Part shown: positions 1 through 11,999 of the stretch, piece after piece | Layout: each line of letters starts with the position of its first letter | Numbering within the stretch: position 1 is the stretch's first letter | Source: Hermodice carunculata | Lineage: Eukaryota; Annelida; Polychaeta; Eunicida; Amphinomidae | Reading direction: 5' to 3' | Assembly (NCBI GenBank): GCA_964020975.1 | Contig: OZ026622.1 | Span: 90,974,462-91,038,461 of the forward strand | Length of the DNA stretch: 64,000 bases | Program-made: the position numbers and the translations under genes | Notes under the pieces: model-generated | The model's input: the letters and a program-made list of their open reading frames with translations, nothing else | What the model was told of the DNA's origin: nothing | The model's database searches: none

Positions 1-1105
1 AAAAGTGTCGAAAATGTTAATCACCATTGTAATTTTCATTAAGTTATTACGCTGTAATTCCTAGGAACGTGTGCATTAAGAAACAGATAACTGACCCAAA
101 AAAAATGCCAAAAATCAGGGAACCACTGCATCACCACCTTGTTAGACCCTTCCACAAGGTACATATGCAATATGTTTCAGCACAATATCCATGACCGTTT
201 GGGAGAAATCAAAAATGGAAACAACACAAAAATTATATTTTAAATCTATTTTTAAAACATTGTAGCACCAGCTGGTGAACACATTATTGTTTATGGATCC
301 CCAGAAATGCCATTTCAAGCAAGGGGCCAGGTCGCTGTGGTGACGACATTTTTTAAAAATTTAGCCTAAAAATAAACAAAAACAGCCATGAAAAACACAA
401 AAATCACTGGATTGTGATAATTTGAACAAACTTGGTAAGAACAAACCCAAGGTACTTCTCTAATTTGCATTGATCTGGCCAACTGTTTTGGAGAAATTAA
501 AAATATAAATCATCGTTGCAAACCTTATTGACTTACCTTGCAACCCATAGGATTATGTGCATTAGGCGGCAAGTACATATACCTGATTTGAGAAAGGTCG
601 ATAAAATACACACTATTTTTTGTTAAATACAACCAATTGAACCGCTGCATCTCCACCTGGTGGATCAATTTGTTTGACCCACCATCAATGCATGTTCTGC
701 AAAGTCGCAGCACAATCTACAAGAGAATTTTGGACAGGAAGTCAAAAATAGCGAAAACACAAAATATGGAAAAAGTGAAGCCACCTGGTGAACAAAGTGG
801 GGTTTAGGGATTCCCCAGAAGTGGCCTTGTGCAATTTGGAAGCAGTTGACTGGGTGGCTTCGAAATATACGATTTTTGCAAAGATTTTGCTGAAAGAATG
901 AGCCAACAATGATATAAAACAAAACTGATAATCAATTGAGCGTGACCGTTTGAGTAAACATGGTAGAGATTCACTCAAGATACATCTCCATCCTGTATTA
1001 ATAGAATTCAGCCAACGGTTTCAGAGAAGAAGTCGAAAATGCAAATATGAAGGGACAACAATGAAGTCGACGGACGAAGATTCACTGCAAAAATTTCAGT
1101 ACATT
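1..1105 (+). repeat. Family A monomer repeat, left part (interrupted by a LINE)
   Basis: The stretch is built from about four diverged monomers. Each has the order: 'tgaccgtttga/g' or equivalent, 'aaacttggta', 'caaggtaca', 'ctggccaac.gttt.ggagaa', then a T- or A-rich tail. Clear anchors lie near 130-205, 409-505, 640-750 and 938-1,048. The same monomers occur at 4,090-4,310, 14,545-15,235 and, reversed, at 49,470-52,556. The short open frames here sit inside the repeat and carry no recognised domain. The left edge of the element is outside the window. Confidence 0.6.
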
Positions 1106-3960
1106 AAAATTCAGCTGAGTTTCCCTGGCTCAACGCTCGTTGCGTGCCTGTCTACGATCGTTGCAGCCCACAATCAGAAAAGGGACCCAACATTTCTTTA
1201 TCCTCATCACTTACTCTCCAGGACAGATTCTAGACAGTGGTACCCTTCCCCCTGTTTCAAATTCTGACCATTCCTTCATATTCTGCAGTTTACCACTTCT
1301 GCCCGCTCGTTTAAACGAGGTGTCTGGTCATACGATAGAGCAAATTTTGTAGACTTGAATGAAGCTCTCCGCGTGGCTCCATGGGATACTGGAACCACCA
1401 CGTTTGATGATATAGATGACTCAGTTCACTATTGGTCCAATTTCTTCTAAGATACAGCCAAACACTTTATACCTTTCCGCGAAGTAAGTATTAAACCAAA
1501 GGATAAACCATGGATTAATTCATCAATAAAAAAAATAATGAGAAAACGTAGTAGGGCCTGGAAACGCTTTTTCTTTGTAGAACTATCAAAACCATGAAAG
1601 ATTTTTCCAGTACTTTAAAAAATGCAAAATAAAGTTCTAAGTTATATTACAGGTTTAATGCGAGCCTACTTCGCTAAGCTTAGAAATGACCTTGATAGTA
1701 AAAAATTATTCCTAAACAATGCGGTAGTCTATTTTAGGCTGCAAACAGCATGAACAAATTCCCCCAATCCTAGAAGGGGAAGTGATAATTTCTGATAATG
1801 CCGAAAAGTGCGAAATATTTAATACATAGTTTGCCAGTCAATGCAAAATTGCTCCAAAGGACAATCATCTACCACTTCCAAACATTACTCTCCATACTGG
1901 CTCTCGTCTAGCCTCGATAGAGATTCATGAGGACGATATTAGTAAGATTTTACTATCTTTGCGCACTTCCTCTGCAACTTGGCCTGAGGGAATTGGCAAT
2001 ATTCGTGCTAAAACAAACTGCAGAAAGCATATGCAAGCCACTTACCAAGCTTTTCAACTATAGCTACAAAGACCTGAGTTCCCAGAATCTTGGAAACAAT
2101 CTAACCTCTGCCCCGTTTTCAAAAAATCTGATAGACAAAAAAAAATCAAATTATCGTCCCATTTCTCTTTCGGGTGATGTTTCAAAAGTTCTCGAAAGGC
2201 TTGTATTTAATAAACTATACCAGTACTTCTCAAGATATGACCTTCTCACCAATACAAATTCCGGCTTCAAGCTAAATGGTTCCACAGTAAACCGGTTCAT
2301 AAAAATCTAACATGGTATCTATAATGGAGTTGAATCTGGCAAAGAAGCGATGATAATTCCCCTTTATGTCTCCAAGGCTTTTGACAAGGTAGTGGCACGA
2401 AGGACTCTTCTTTAAACTTCGCCAGTTAGGGCTCACTGATCCTGTGTTTAGATGGATCGATAGCTATCTCTCGATTATAACTCTACGTGTCGTAATAAAT
2501 GGCCAAAAGTCAAGTTGGCTACCCATTGAGGCTGGTCTCCCCCAGGGTTCCATCCTAGGACCCCTGCTCTTCCTAGTTTACGAGAATGATATTTTGGACG
2601 AAATTCAATGTGATATAAGATTATTTGCCAACGATGCTAGTATTCTCGAAATTATACAAAACCCAGCAACATCAGGGCACCGCACGAATACCAATCTAAC
2701 CAGTATTCATCATTGCGGTAACCCCTGGCGGTCATCTTTAATGCCCTAAAATCAATTTTAGTATTAGTCTCCAAACAACGAACCAAACGGGATCATCCTC
2801 CCCTCTAATTTGGCAACACAGCAACAGAAGCTAGCAGCCATAACCACCTGGGAATTACTCTGTCATGTGATTTAACTTGGAACGTCCACATCAAGCCTAT
2901 AGTAAATAAAGAAAGAAAACGAATTGCATTAATGAAAAGATTGAAATTCAAATTGTCAAGAAAAACATTAATGAAACTTTACATAACAATGGTCCGTCCT
3001 ATGTTAGAATACGGCAGGGTTACTTCTGACAACTGTACCGTGAAAACGTCTGATCTACTTGAATCTGTTCAATATGAGGTAGCCATAGTATGCACTGGCG
3101 TTCTAAGACGATCATCTCACGACCGACTTTTGCAGGAAGTGGAATGGCCGACCCTTAAAACCAGACGTAAATATTCCAAATAAATTCTATTTTATAAAAT
3201 GTAACATACGTCAACTCCAGACTACCTATCAGCTCTTGTACCTGAAAACGTGGCACTCTCGTCCGGTAGACAGTTACGAAGCTCGTACCAACTACGTCAA
3301 ACTTACTTTGGTACCAAACGACTTGTCAGATCTTTCCTCCCTTCAGTAATTAATGCCTGGAGTAAATTTCCTATTGACATCCGTGACTCCCATACGCTGT
3401 CCCAATTTACGTCAATGTTGAAATCAACTCAACTGGCGGTCGACAATGTACCAGCTTACTGTTCTTTTGGAAAATGTTGGCTAATATTACTAATAATCAG
3501 CTAAGCTCAGGTCACTCTAGATTAAATGCGGTAAATGCAGATTTATTTACAGTTAACATTACAGCTTCTTATGTTTGTTCATGTGTGCATCCCGAGGAAG
3601 ACAAAATGCGCTTCTTTTTCTATTGTCATAAATTTACTGTTCCAAGAAGAAAATAACTAAGGACTATTACAAACATACTTACTCTCGGTTTAAATCCAAA
3701 TTTTTAGTGCATATAGTCCGTAATATCTTCATTGATTTGTTTCTGTGTGGTAGAAACGAGTTTGACAATTCCACAAACGAATTAACATTTGAGGCTGTTC
3801 AACGCTATATTATTGTAAGCAGACGATTTCACTTCTAGCCCAATCATAACTTGCGTAAGTTGTCATGGTCTATTTGATACGCTTCTTACCTTTGATCGAT
3901 TGCACCAGCCTTAGTGCAGAAACATAGTTCTGTCCTGAGTGTAACTGCATATATTTTCTA
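1106..3960 (+). mobile_element. LINE a: non-LTR retrotransposon, Jockey/CR1-like, 5'-truncated and decayed
   Basis: Decayed pol ORF of an APE-type LINE. It starts inside the endonuclease C-terminus, with the SDH motif near 1,263. The linker before RT follows (PWD...DD...HFIP...KPW, about 1,370-1,520). RT block YRPIS is at about 2,152, GLPQGSILGPLLF at about 2,534, and the catalytic box reads FANDA at about 2,624. Asn replaces the first Asp of the expected FADD, so the enzyme would be dead. The post-RT region continues with MVRPMLEYG (about 2,990) and a C-terminal CxC...H...C-like tail (about 3,560-3,640). Several frame changes and stops separate these pieces. The organisation matches LINE e (36.3-38.3 kb) including the tail, so they are probably related families. 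The exact clade (Jockey, CR1, Crack) is inferred from motif style only. Family A sequence lies on both sides, so the LINE inserted into that repeat. Confidence 0.85.
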
Positions 3961-4320
3961 AGTTATTGTGTGTCTTTGTATGTTCTGTAGAGCCTCCAGA
4001 TCAGCTACTTATTGTATCTTTTGGGCAGTCTAGTTGAAATAATTATGTTTACAATACACATGCAATAGATATGCTAGTGAAATCGAGGCTTCATATGTCA
4101 AGATGTCCCGTGATCAATGGAGCATGACCATTTGAATAAACTTGTTAACGGCATATCCAGACTGCATGTCCGCCAAGTTTACTAAAATCTGGCTAACAGT
4201 TTTGGAGAAGTTGAAGATGTGAATTGTGATAGAACGGACAGACGGATGACGGATCACATTTCCATCATATCACTTCCCCTGACTGACAGGTCAGCTGAGG
4301 TAAACTGTTCTATGATATGA
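3961..4320 (+). repeat. Family A monomer repeat, right part and end
   Basis: From about 4,090 the family A monomer resumes ('ggagcatgaccatttgaata', 'ctggctaacagttttggaga'). It ends in a run of GGACGG/GACGGA words (about 4,232-4,252) and then 'gacaggtcagctgag' (about 4,283-4,297). The same ending, reversed, closes the copy at 49,480-49,560. The 130 bases before 4,090 are AT-rich and may be LINE 3' UTR. Confidence 0.55.
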
Positions 4321-4773
4321 AATCTATAATGAAGGTGAACTGAATATACGAAGAATCTTCAGACGACAGGATCAAGAATGCTACCTGAGAAACTTAGCCG
4401 TCTTGCCTATCTCATAGCATGAAGAGAAGCAGGTGTAACCTCACGAGGACAGGTCTGCGCTCAATTGATCTTGCACACAGATCGACTGTTGTTACCATGA
4501 ATGATATTAAGCTTTTATTCTGTAGTTAAAGACAGGTAAGACACCAAAAATAAATCCCACTTTAATTAACCCTAGCTCAAAATGTACTTGCGTTAGGATA
4601 ACAAATATATGTGTGTAATTGTCATACTCCAAAGAATTTATAAGTCCCGTATTTGGGTGTCTGTGATGTTAATTGTTGAATAAACAATTGAAAGTTGACC
4701 GCAAAGCATCAACCCATAAATGTGGATATAATTCACTAATTATTTATGCTAAAGTAATAATTACACTTGCATC

Positions 4774-5085
4774 TTAATCCTGACACATTGGCAACAAAAA
4801 AATCCTACGATTTTTTATGTTTGGTTGAGTTTTTCTGTTATTCATCCTCAAAATTTGACGTTTCAATTTTCCTTTGATTTCCACGATGTTCATTTTCTTC
4901 ATTTCACGGAAAAAGAACGAAGAAAAGTTTTGAAAATCGCTGAAACCTTTTTGCAGTTCAGACATTACAAAATCAAAAGCCGTTAACTGGATTAAATTTC
5001 GCCCAGCCGTTTTTCTTGGAATAACCATTCTTAGGTGGGGTTCTCGTCCTATTAACCTTTCTGAGAAAACAAGCTTCAAAGGCAT
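4774..5085 (-). CDS. Unrecognised small ORF inside the TTAA element
   Basis: 103-residue frame, Lys/Arg/Phe-rich, with a central hydrophobic FSSFFF stretch, ending shortly inside the left terminal part of the TTAA element. I see no zinc finger, DDE triad or other transposase motif. It lies outside the palindromic arms and has no mirrored partner. It could be a remnant transposase exon or chance; chance is quite possible in AT-rich DNA. Confidence 0.2.
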   Translation of the reverse strand: MPLKLVFSERLIGREPHLRMVIPRKTAGRNLIQLTAFDFVMSELQKGFSDFQNFSSFFFREMKKMNIVEIKGKLKRQILRMNNRKTQPNIKNRRIFLLPMCQD

Positions 5086-5318
5086 TTGATGTTGATCATT
5101 CGCCTGTGAAACAATACCGCTTGCTCAAGTTGAGCTGATATTTGTACGAAACGCAGTAAATATCGTCCCTTAACATTTGGTGAGGTTGTCAATCAATTAG
5201 TGGCCAATCACATCGCTAAAAGAGCCTTTGAAGTATGGAGGACATTATTCAGCGATCTGTCAAACAGCGACAGCCACAATCTGGTTTAAAACCGTGACGT
5301 CATGGAGGTGGCCCTGCC

Positions 5319-6042
5319 CACAGGCGCTCGTAACGTTCAGTCAGTCAAGCTTCCGTGCTAATATACGCGGGGGGGGGGGGGAGGAGTAGTGGATTAAGAG
5401 GGTGGACCTGGAACATCTATGCGTTCAATAACCCACATAGGGTCATATCTGCAATAAAATATTGTGTATTAGTCTGTGCGGTCAATTATTTGTGCTAATG
5501 AGATGGTGGCGGATGGGCCTAAAACCACAACGTCGTCACATGGAGCTCCTATATAGAAAGGTATGAAACGAAGCTCACATCTGGACCACCACCCCGCTTC
5601 ACGTTTGGCATGATTTCTCCGTTTCTGAACACACCGACAAGCTGTGACTCACCAGTTTATTCCAAAACTATTTTGTACAGGTATATCACACAGATAATCC
5701 ATTGAAATCCGCATATATCCACAGCAACAGGCCTATAATCGTCGAAAATGTCACACAAAATCCATTTCGGGCAAAAAGTCCGACATTCCAGCGCCAAATT
5801 CAAACGGGTATCCCATCCTGAATCGAGTTCGTTCCGTGACATTAGCTGCATGACAACTGTTCCAAATGGACAATCAGACCATATTCTTTGATCCACCGGC
5901 GTTTTCATCCTGTGTTCATTTCCACAAATCGTGAAATCCGACCAAACTTGATTCCGTCAGTGCCTCTCCCATTCATCCAAGTTGTTTTGCTGCCATAGTT
6001 TTGACCGGACACAGACTGGCAGCCCAGCTGCTCTCTGATTGG
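5319..6042 (+). repeat. Left arm of long inverted repeat
   Basis: This arm is the reverse complement of 6,059-6,781. The outer parts, including a poly-G run matched by poly-C in the other arm and the 'agcttccgtgctaatatacg' block, differ by only scattered bases. The inner part around 5,830-5,910 is clearly more diverged. A minus-strand frame at 5,657-5,908 (83 residues, starting MKTPVDQRIW and containing RNELDSGW) has a partial mate in the other arm. The arms share no homology beyond 5,319 and 6,781. Confidence 0.9.
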
Positions 6043-6058
6043 CTGAAAGTCGGTGTAA

Positions 6059-6781
6059 CCAATCAGAGAGCAGCTGGGCTACCAGTCTGTGTCCTGGCAA
6101 AAGTATGGCCGCTAAAACACTTCGATGCATTCGAGAAGCACTGGCGGAATCAAGTTTGGTCAGGTTTCATGATTTGTGGAAATGAAAACAGGATTAAAAC
6201 GCCCGTGGATCAAAGAATACGGTTGGATAGACGGTTGAGAAGTGTTGTCATACGGCTAATGCTACGGAACGAACTCGATTCAGGATGAGATACCCGTTTG
6301 AATTTGGCGCTGAAATGTCGGACTTTTTGCCCGAAATGGATTTTGTGTGACATTTTCGACAATTATAGGCGTGTTGCTGTGGATTTATGCGGATTTCAAT
6401 GGATTATCTGTGTGATATACCTGTAGAAAATAGTTTTGGAATAAACTGGTGAGTCACAGCTTGTTGGTGTGTTCAGAAACGGAGAAATCATGCCAAACGT
6501 GAAGCGGGGTGGTGGTCCAGATGTGAGCTTCGTTTCATACCTTTCTATATAGGAGCTCCATGTGACGACGTTGTGGTTTTAGGCCCATCCGCCACCATCT
6601 CATTAGCACAAATAATTGACCGCACAGATTAATACACAATATTTTATTGCAGATATGACCCTATGTGGGTTATTGAACGCATAGATGTTCCAGGTCCACC
6701 TTCTTAATCCACTACTCCTCCCCCCCCCCCCGCGTATATTAGCACGGAAGCTTGACTGACTGAACGTTACGAGCGCCTGTG
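6059..6781 (-). repeat. Right arm of long inverted repeat
   Basis: Mate of the arm at 5,319-6,042. The two are separated by only 16 bases (6,043-6,058), and the hinge stem 'cagctgctctctgattgg' / 'ccaatcagagagcagctg' is perfect. As RNA or single-stranded DNA this would fold into one hairpin with about 720 bp of stem. A plus-strand frame (6,001-6,288) crosses the hinge and carries KTPVDQRI and RNELDSG. These words are shared with the left-arm frame, but the residues between them differ. Confidence 0.9.
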
Positions 6782-7107
6782 TTTCGGCATGCCGCCTGAT
6801 TTCACCGTGCAGCCGTGATACCACTCCCTTTTTGCCATGGGCCGCAGCTACCTGTAGCCACGTGACAGACTGTTAAGTATGATTGACGGGTGGCGCTGTT
6901 CCATTTGATGGCTAAAAACCAAAAGAATGACACCTGGACGTTCTGATGTCCACATGTCTGTGTTTTTTGGCGTTTTTCTCATAATTCTGCTTTAGTTAAA
7001 AGCTTGAAATTTTGACAACTTATAGAAAGGGCATTCATCTTGTAAAAACCGTTAAAATCTCAAAATCGGCGGTACAAAGGTTTTTTTGGTGTCTTACCTG
7101 TCCTTAA

Positions 7108-9206
7108 TGTTAATGCTTAAACGTAATTGGTTGATGTGTTCTTACATGTCCAACCGTAAAAATAAATAATCCGCTGCATGAAATGTACGTTGTCTCCACA
7201 GCCATAATTGTGTTGTACTGACGAGTGTATCTCCTGAAATAGGATACACCTCGACCATTTATTAGCTGAAAGGTCATCTACTACAGAAAAAAATATCTTA
7301 TGTGCTCGATGTTAAGTGGGACAGTATATGGTACATTAGAACCACAGCATGTGGCCCTGAAAATCAGGGCAAGGTCTCTTATATGCAATTGCAACTCAGT
7401 AGCTACAGGGAAACTGATCATTGTGCGTTTTTTTGTGTGTGTCTGGTTTTATTTTATTTATTTTATTTATTTATTTTTTGTTTGGTTTTTTTTGTGTGTT
7501 TTATTTTGTTTGTGTGTGTGTGTGGTTTTTTTTTTTCCTATTTGTTTTCTTATGTGTCAATACGAAACGCCTAAATCTCCCGAAGCGGCATAGAGGTAAT
7601 GGAAGAATCTTATGTACGCACGTACCACATAAATGAGTTAAGTATCACAATTAAACCGACATGTAAGGGCTTAATATTTTGAAAAATTTGTAGTCCTCCA
7701 TAGAAAGACGCAGGCTTGCCGTTGGATGGGTCCAAATACTGCAGATGACGCTGTTGACTTGCTTGTTGATTTTTGCAAAGTGAAGTCATTCTACGTGATA
7801 GGCTTAGGCCTGCCTCTTTGCTTTTAAGGAAAAAATAGCCACGATCAATCCTGTCATTTCGCATCAAATCCCAGATTATTATTCTCGAGAAAAAGCATCT
7901 CTGTACCAAACTATGACAAAATGACTCACTCCAGTAGGCGTGCAGCTCAAATATTGTTCCAGTTCACATGAGTTTCACAGCAGGCCAAACAGATGAGCAC
8001 ATCATACATCTAAACATCCATGGGAAAATTTTCACTTTACAGAAATAACCCCGCGTAACTGCTTGATGGAGAGTGTCTTTTCTCGTTTTCTTTCTTTTTT
8101 CTTATTTTCTCTGTTTCATGTTTGCATTCCCCCCATTGTATATCTCCACTTCTGATCACTATGTAGACACAACTTTTAAAAATGTCTTCTAAACTGTACA
8201 GTATGGAACAATTCTTCGTTTTCATTCTCATTTTGTGTTTATTTTCACGTTTTTTTTCAACAATGTCTGTTTTTTTTACTAACTTATAGTGTAACTTGTG
8301 CTGAAATCACCGCAAAAATATATTACACTTAAAATATATGGATCAACGGAAATGAATTTACAATGAACACTAATCTTCATGGAAAATGTTAAATCTTAAT
8401 CTTTTTCTGCTTGGATACAAAATATAACAAACCTATACAAACCTATCATATGAATAAAGGGGACCACTTTTTTAGAAAATGCAATAGTTCGAGCTTAGAC
8501 CTATGCTTTTAAGTCCAAAAGTTGGACCGTTATCTGTATGATGGATAAAGGTTCAGTCAGCAGCTGTTGCCCACCTGCTTAGTGCCTGCTTTCTGAACTT
8601 TCTTCGGCTCTCATGTTTGATTAAAGGTCAACCACAACGTACGCAATTACACGAAAACTGGTAAAAAAATCCCTCTTTATTTATTGAAGCAGACAATGAG
8701 TTCACTGAAACTATAATGTTGAACTTGCTTCCCTGCTCATTGGATATGGAACTATTGAAAAAAAAGCTGACTCTACGAGTTGCAATATGATATTGCTGAT
8801 GCTTTGATTTTGCACTTTCTGCAACGTAAAAAGCACTGAAAATAAATTGCCGACAAGGCAAAAATTATTCGTAAGTAATCACCATCAATTCAGCTTAGGG
8901 AACATAATCTATCCTTAACATATAATTGGTTTTGACTTCTATGGGTTGGGCTATGATCGTTTTGGGTTAATAGCTGAATGTGGAAGACTTTACCATTGGG
9001 ATTTTTTGAAATCCAAATATTGAATCTGCATCTCCCGCAAGCATACATTTCATGGTGTCTGCCGATGAATCTTTTCTTTGTGATGTATGCTATTTATGAG
9101 ATATAATAACTATCTTCATGATTTGTCGTATTTATTGCAAAACGTTAATCATTTCAAGAAGGGAATAATAATGATACGGCAGCACAATATCCTTCTTTGT
9201 TACTGT
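7108..9206. other. No gene seen; T/G-rich tract at 7,425-7,545
   Basis: AT-rich sequence with short overlapping frames only. The frames at 7,300-7,640 are low-complexity Phe/Cys/Val runs encoded by a T/G-rich tract. Nothing else could be assigned. Confidence 0.5.
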
Positions 9207-9302
9207 GGTTGATGATAATGATGATGATGATGATTATTATTATCATTATTATTATTGTTGTTGTTGTTATTATCATCATCATCATAACCATCATAATAAT
9301 TA
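9207..9302. repeat. Compound trinucleotide microsatellite (GAT/ATT/GTT/ATC)
   Basis: Consecutive runs of gat, tta/ttat, ttg and atc units. On the reverse strand it reads as an Asp/Asn/His-rich frame, which explains the low-complexity end of the open frame at 9,200-9,595. Confidence 0.85.
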
Positions 9303-10388
9303 TATAACGATAGGTTTTCAACATGTAAACGAGTTTTTCCGAGCACGGTTTCTTTGAGACTCACGAGGAAACATACGGTGAACAAATCATACACTGACAC
9401 AACTATAGATTTGCTGAGATGTTTTACTAAGGAATATTTTATTTGACAACTTGGTGTGATAAATACCATAACATAAGTCCAATAAACAGTATTGTCATAT
9501 AGCAGAGAAACATCACATGTTGCACTAGGAAAATATGGTTCTCTGAACCTGCCACATGTATAATTTACACAAACTAATGTGAAACGTTGATTCATTCAAA
9601 TATAGAGTCAGACACGTTTCTTACTTCAGAAAAGAACCCAGGAATATCATATACCGAAAAGTACATTATCTACATGCAATAGTCGTATCAGTAAGGTACA
9701 GTTGGCTCATGACAAGGCCACAGTTGAACTGGATTCAACTAGATGGAACTTTTCATATTTATTTGACATCTTATCCTAGAGATACTGAGGTTTTGCTACT
9801 CACCACCAACTGTACAAACAGTTACATAATTGATAAAACACGACTTTATACGAACGACACTAAATTTTGTTCTTAACATTCAAACTCACCCTCTTTACTT
9901 CGGATATCTCGCTGTACAACTTGCATTGCTTGCATTTTGGCTGTCTCTGTGAGTTCTTATAACACTCACTGGTCTAAAAATGTATATAACAACGCGACGG
10001 ATCAAATTTGTCACTTATTCCCTTGAATGGTACATTTATTCAGACAAGAACCCCGTGCAGCAGGTACCGGGCCTCTTGCTCAGGCCTGCGCACCAACAAG
10101 TATGCTTAGATTCAAAAATTGATTTGGTTAATATGAACAGATCTATGACTCATTTTCAAATGAATATCTCAGTTACACATTTTCGCTTCAGGACACTTTC
10201 ATTTGGCGAGCACATGGCCATCATAACAGTATTTAGGCTGCAAGTATTTTCACACTTTGTATATTTTTCTGCGCCATGCGATCGGTCACGTTGCCCTTTT
10301 TGTCTGTATATTCTTGACCTTGCTGTGCAACATTTCAATTCAAATAGTCAAAACGGACAATAATGTAAACTATGATATATATATATTT
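9303..10388. other. No gene seen
   Basis: Overlapping short frames on both strands (for example 9,980-10,363 plus) lack recognisable domains or splice borders. I see no repeat homology to other parts of the window. Confidence 0.4.
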
Positions 10389-10540
10389 CTTTTGTCAAAC
10401 ACAACCGTTACGTCAATTCCTTTTGTCAAGCTCCACTGTTTCATAATTTTTTTATGTCAAACCCCACTGGTACACTTATTCTACTTGTCAAACTCCACTG
10501 TTACAGTAATTCCTTATGTTAAACACAACTGTGCTACTCC
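10389..10540 (+). repeat. Degenerate minisatellite, about 33-36 bp unit, about 4.5 copies
   Basis: The core 'tgtcaaac.ccactgttac' recurs at about 10,393, 10,425, 10,455, 10,487 and 10,517, each followed by an AT-rich 'attcctt'-like spacer. The copies are diverged, so the array is not young. Confidence 0.7.
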
Positions 10541-11399
10541 CATTGTTGAGTGATATTTTCAGATATCGCTATGACACTCGCATTTCCAAATGGGGTCAAA
10601 TCACAGGTTTTGCACTTTCCTTGTTCAGTTATATATGTAAGACAACTGTTGTACTGTTTTCTGCCTCTTGCTGTTGCTTGTACGCACCTGCCGAGCATGG
10701 CTCAACATTCTCCGGTCTTGTTAAACGTTACATTGATGTCGCTGCAACGAATTCAAAAGCAAGTACAAATACTCCTTATCTTGACTTGTTAGAGTACCTA
10801 TGCAACTATGATTTATTATTTCGGAATTAACGGGTAAGACAAAGCACTAAAGGACTGTGGACTTTTTACTGATACGGCATTATCGTGGATATTGCTCAGC
10901 AGACGCTTATACGATTCATGCCATGAGATAATCTTGCAGCATGACCTTGCACGGGATTATGATAATATCGCATGGGTACCAATAATTAAACATACGTCTG
11001 AAAGGAGCAAACACTATTAGAAGCATGTTAGTAAACGTATGTAATTATATCTGAAATAATGCAGCATCGTGATAATACCATGCTCAGCTGACTGGAATAT
11101 GCTGATTCTGCAAGTCGGGTTTGCTGCTCTGTACATGTACTGTATTCGTGGCTGCCGATACTTGAAAAAGTTTTGATATTACCAAGCTAAAGATCATATG
11201 TCCGTTTGCCCTTTTACCGTCACTCAAGGTCAAACTTAGAATTATCATAGAAACCCCATAGGTGCTCTCCTGTGAATGTTAAGTAGTATTCATATACCTG
11301 GGATCCACCTTTACCAATTCCAAAATATTAGCTAATATGTCAGATTTGTTGAGTCAGCAAAAAAGGAAAAGCAAGAAAAAGAAAAGCAAAAGGCAAAGA

Positions 11400-11780
11400 A
11401 TAAGAAAATGAAGTCTGCTAAGCATAATATATATACAGCTGAAGATACATACTTTCTGCATCATCATCTCCTTCATGTTTTGATGAGTGATTCACCTGGG
11501 GACCATCTATATGGAAAAGCATACAACAGTTTTCACAATATTGCACTACATACAGATCTGTATTGCTGTTATACTATTGTACAGTGGTAGCACTTACCAC
11601 CAATTGATCCCAAAGTTTGTACCTCTGTAACGTTATCAGAACTTACCATATCCTCGTCATTTTTGCAAACTTGCATCATATTTTGTCAGTTAATATTTTG
11701 GTAACATTTCAGGAAAACTGTATTAAGCCTTTCAGCGGACGAAATCAACAGTTGCCTTAAATGACAAACATTGACAGGGA
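11400..11780 (+). repeat. Diverged duplicated block, copy 1
   Basis: Shares order and wording with 12,000-12,330. 'ggaccatct' (11,500) matches 'ggaccatct' (12,063), followed by 'aca.ttttacaatattgcact'-like text, then 'agtggtagcac.tac', then 'tcattttt/tatttttgcaaa/cacatt.cat'. The offset is about 563 bp. The block looks like old duplicated non-coding DNA or two copies of an unknown repeat. Confidence 0.5.
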
Positions 11781-11879
11781 AATTGGAAAAAATTGCAGTG
11801 CCACTAGGTAGCCAACATTAGAGCCACGTGACCCCCGGTGAACTAGTGTGCAATAGCAAAGCAAGTAGTTCCTGAGAAG

Positions 11880-11931
11880 CAATAATAATTATAAGAAGAA
11901 CAACAGCAACAACAACAACAACAGCAACAAC

Positions 11932-11995
<64 letters not shown>
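11880..11995. repeat. (AAT)n/(AAC)n microsatellite
   Basis: AAC/AGC units (about 11,899-11,930) run into a pure AAT tract to 11,995. The tract sits exactly between the two diverged copies at 11,400 and 12,000. Confidence 0.9.
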
Positions 11996-11999
11996 GTTC

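Larger units (their letters stand above)
4530..7103. mobile_element. TTAA-flanked DNA transposon, apparently non-autonomous, with a palindromic core
   Basis: Terminal inverted repeats of about 20 bp: 'gacaggtaagacaccaaaaa' starts at 4,531 and its reverse complement ends at 7,102. They are bounded by TTAA at 4,526-4,529 and TTAA at 7,104-7,107, a target-site duplication. TTAA duplications are known for piggyBac and Sola3 elements. The terminal sequence is not enough to choose between them. No DDE transposase is recognisable. The only sizeable open frame outside the core (4,774-5,085, minus, 103 residues) has no motif I know. The middle is a 1.46 kb inverted repeat, listed separately, that fills more than half the element. 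It is either a non-autonomous derivative or an element that captured an inverted duplication. Confidence 0.75.

Noticed and set aside
5657-6288. Tc1/mariner-like transposase in the palindrome arms
   Set aside because: Only a vague GGG-type word resembles Tc1. No DDE triad or helix-turn-helix is visible in any frame.
9980-10363. 127-residue plus-strand frame
   Set aside because: Composition is ordinary but no motif, homology or border supports it, and other frames overlap it on both strands.
10389-10540. CRISPR-like array
   Set aside because: Units are diverged, spacers are not unique and the genome is eukaryotic.
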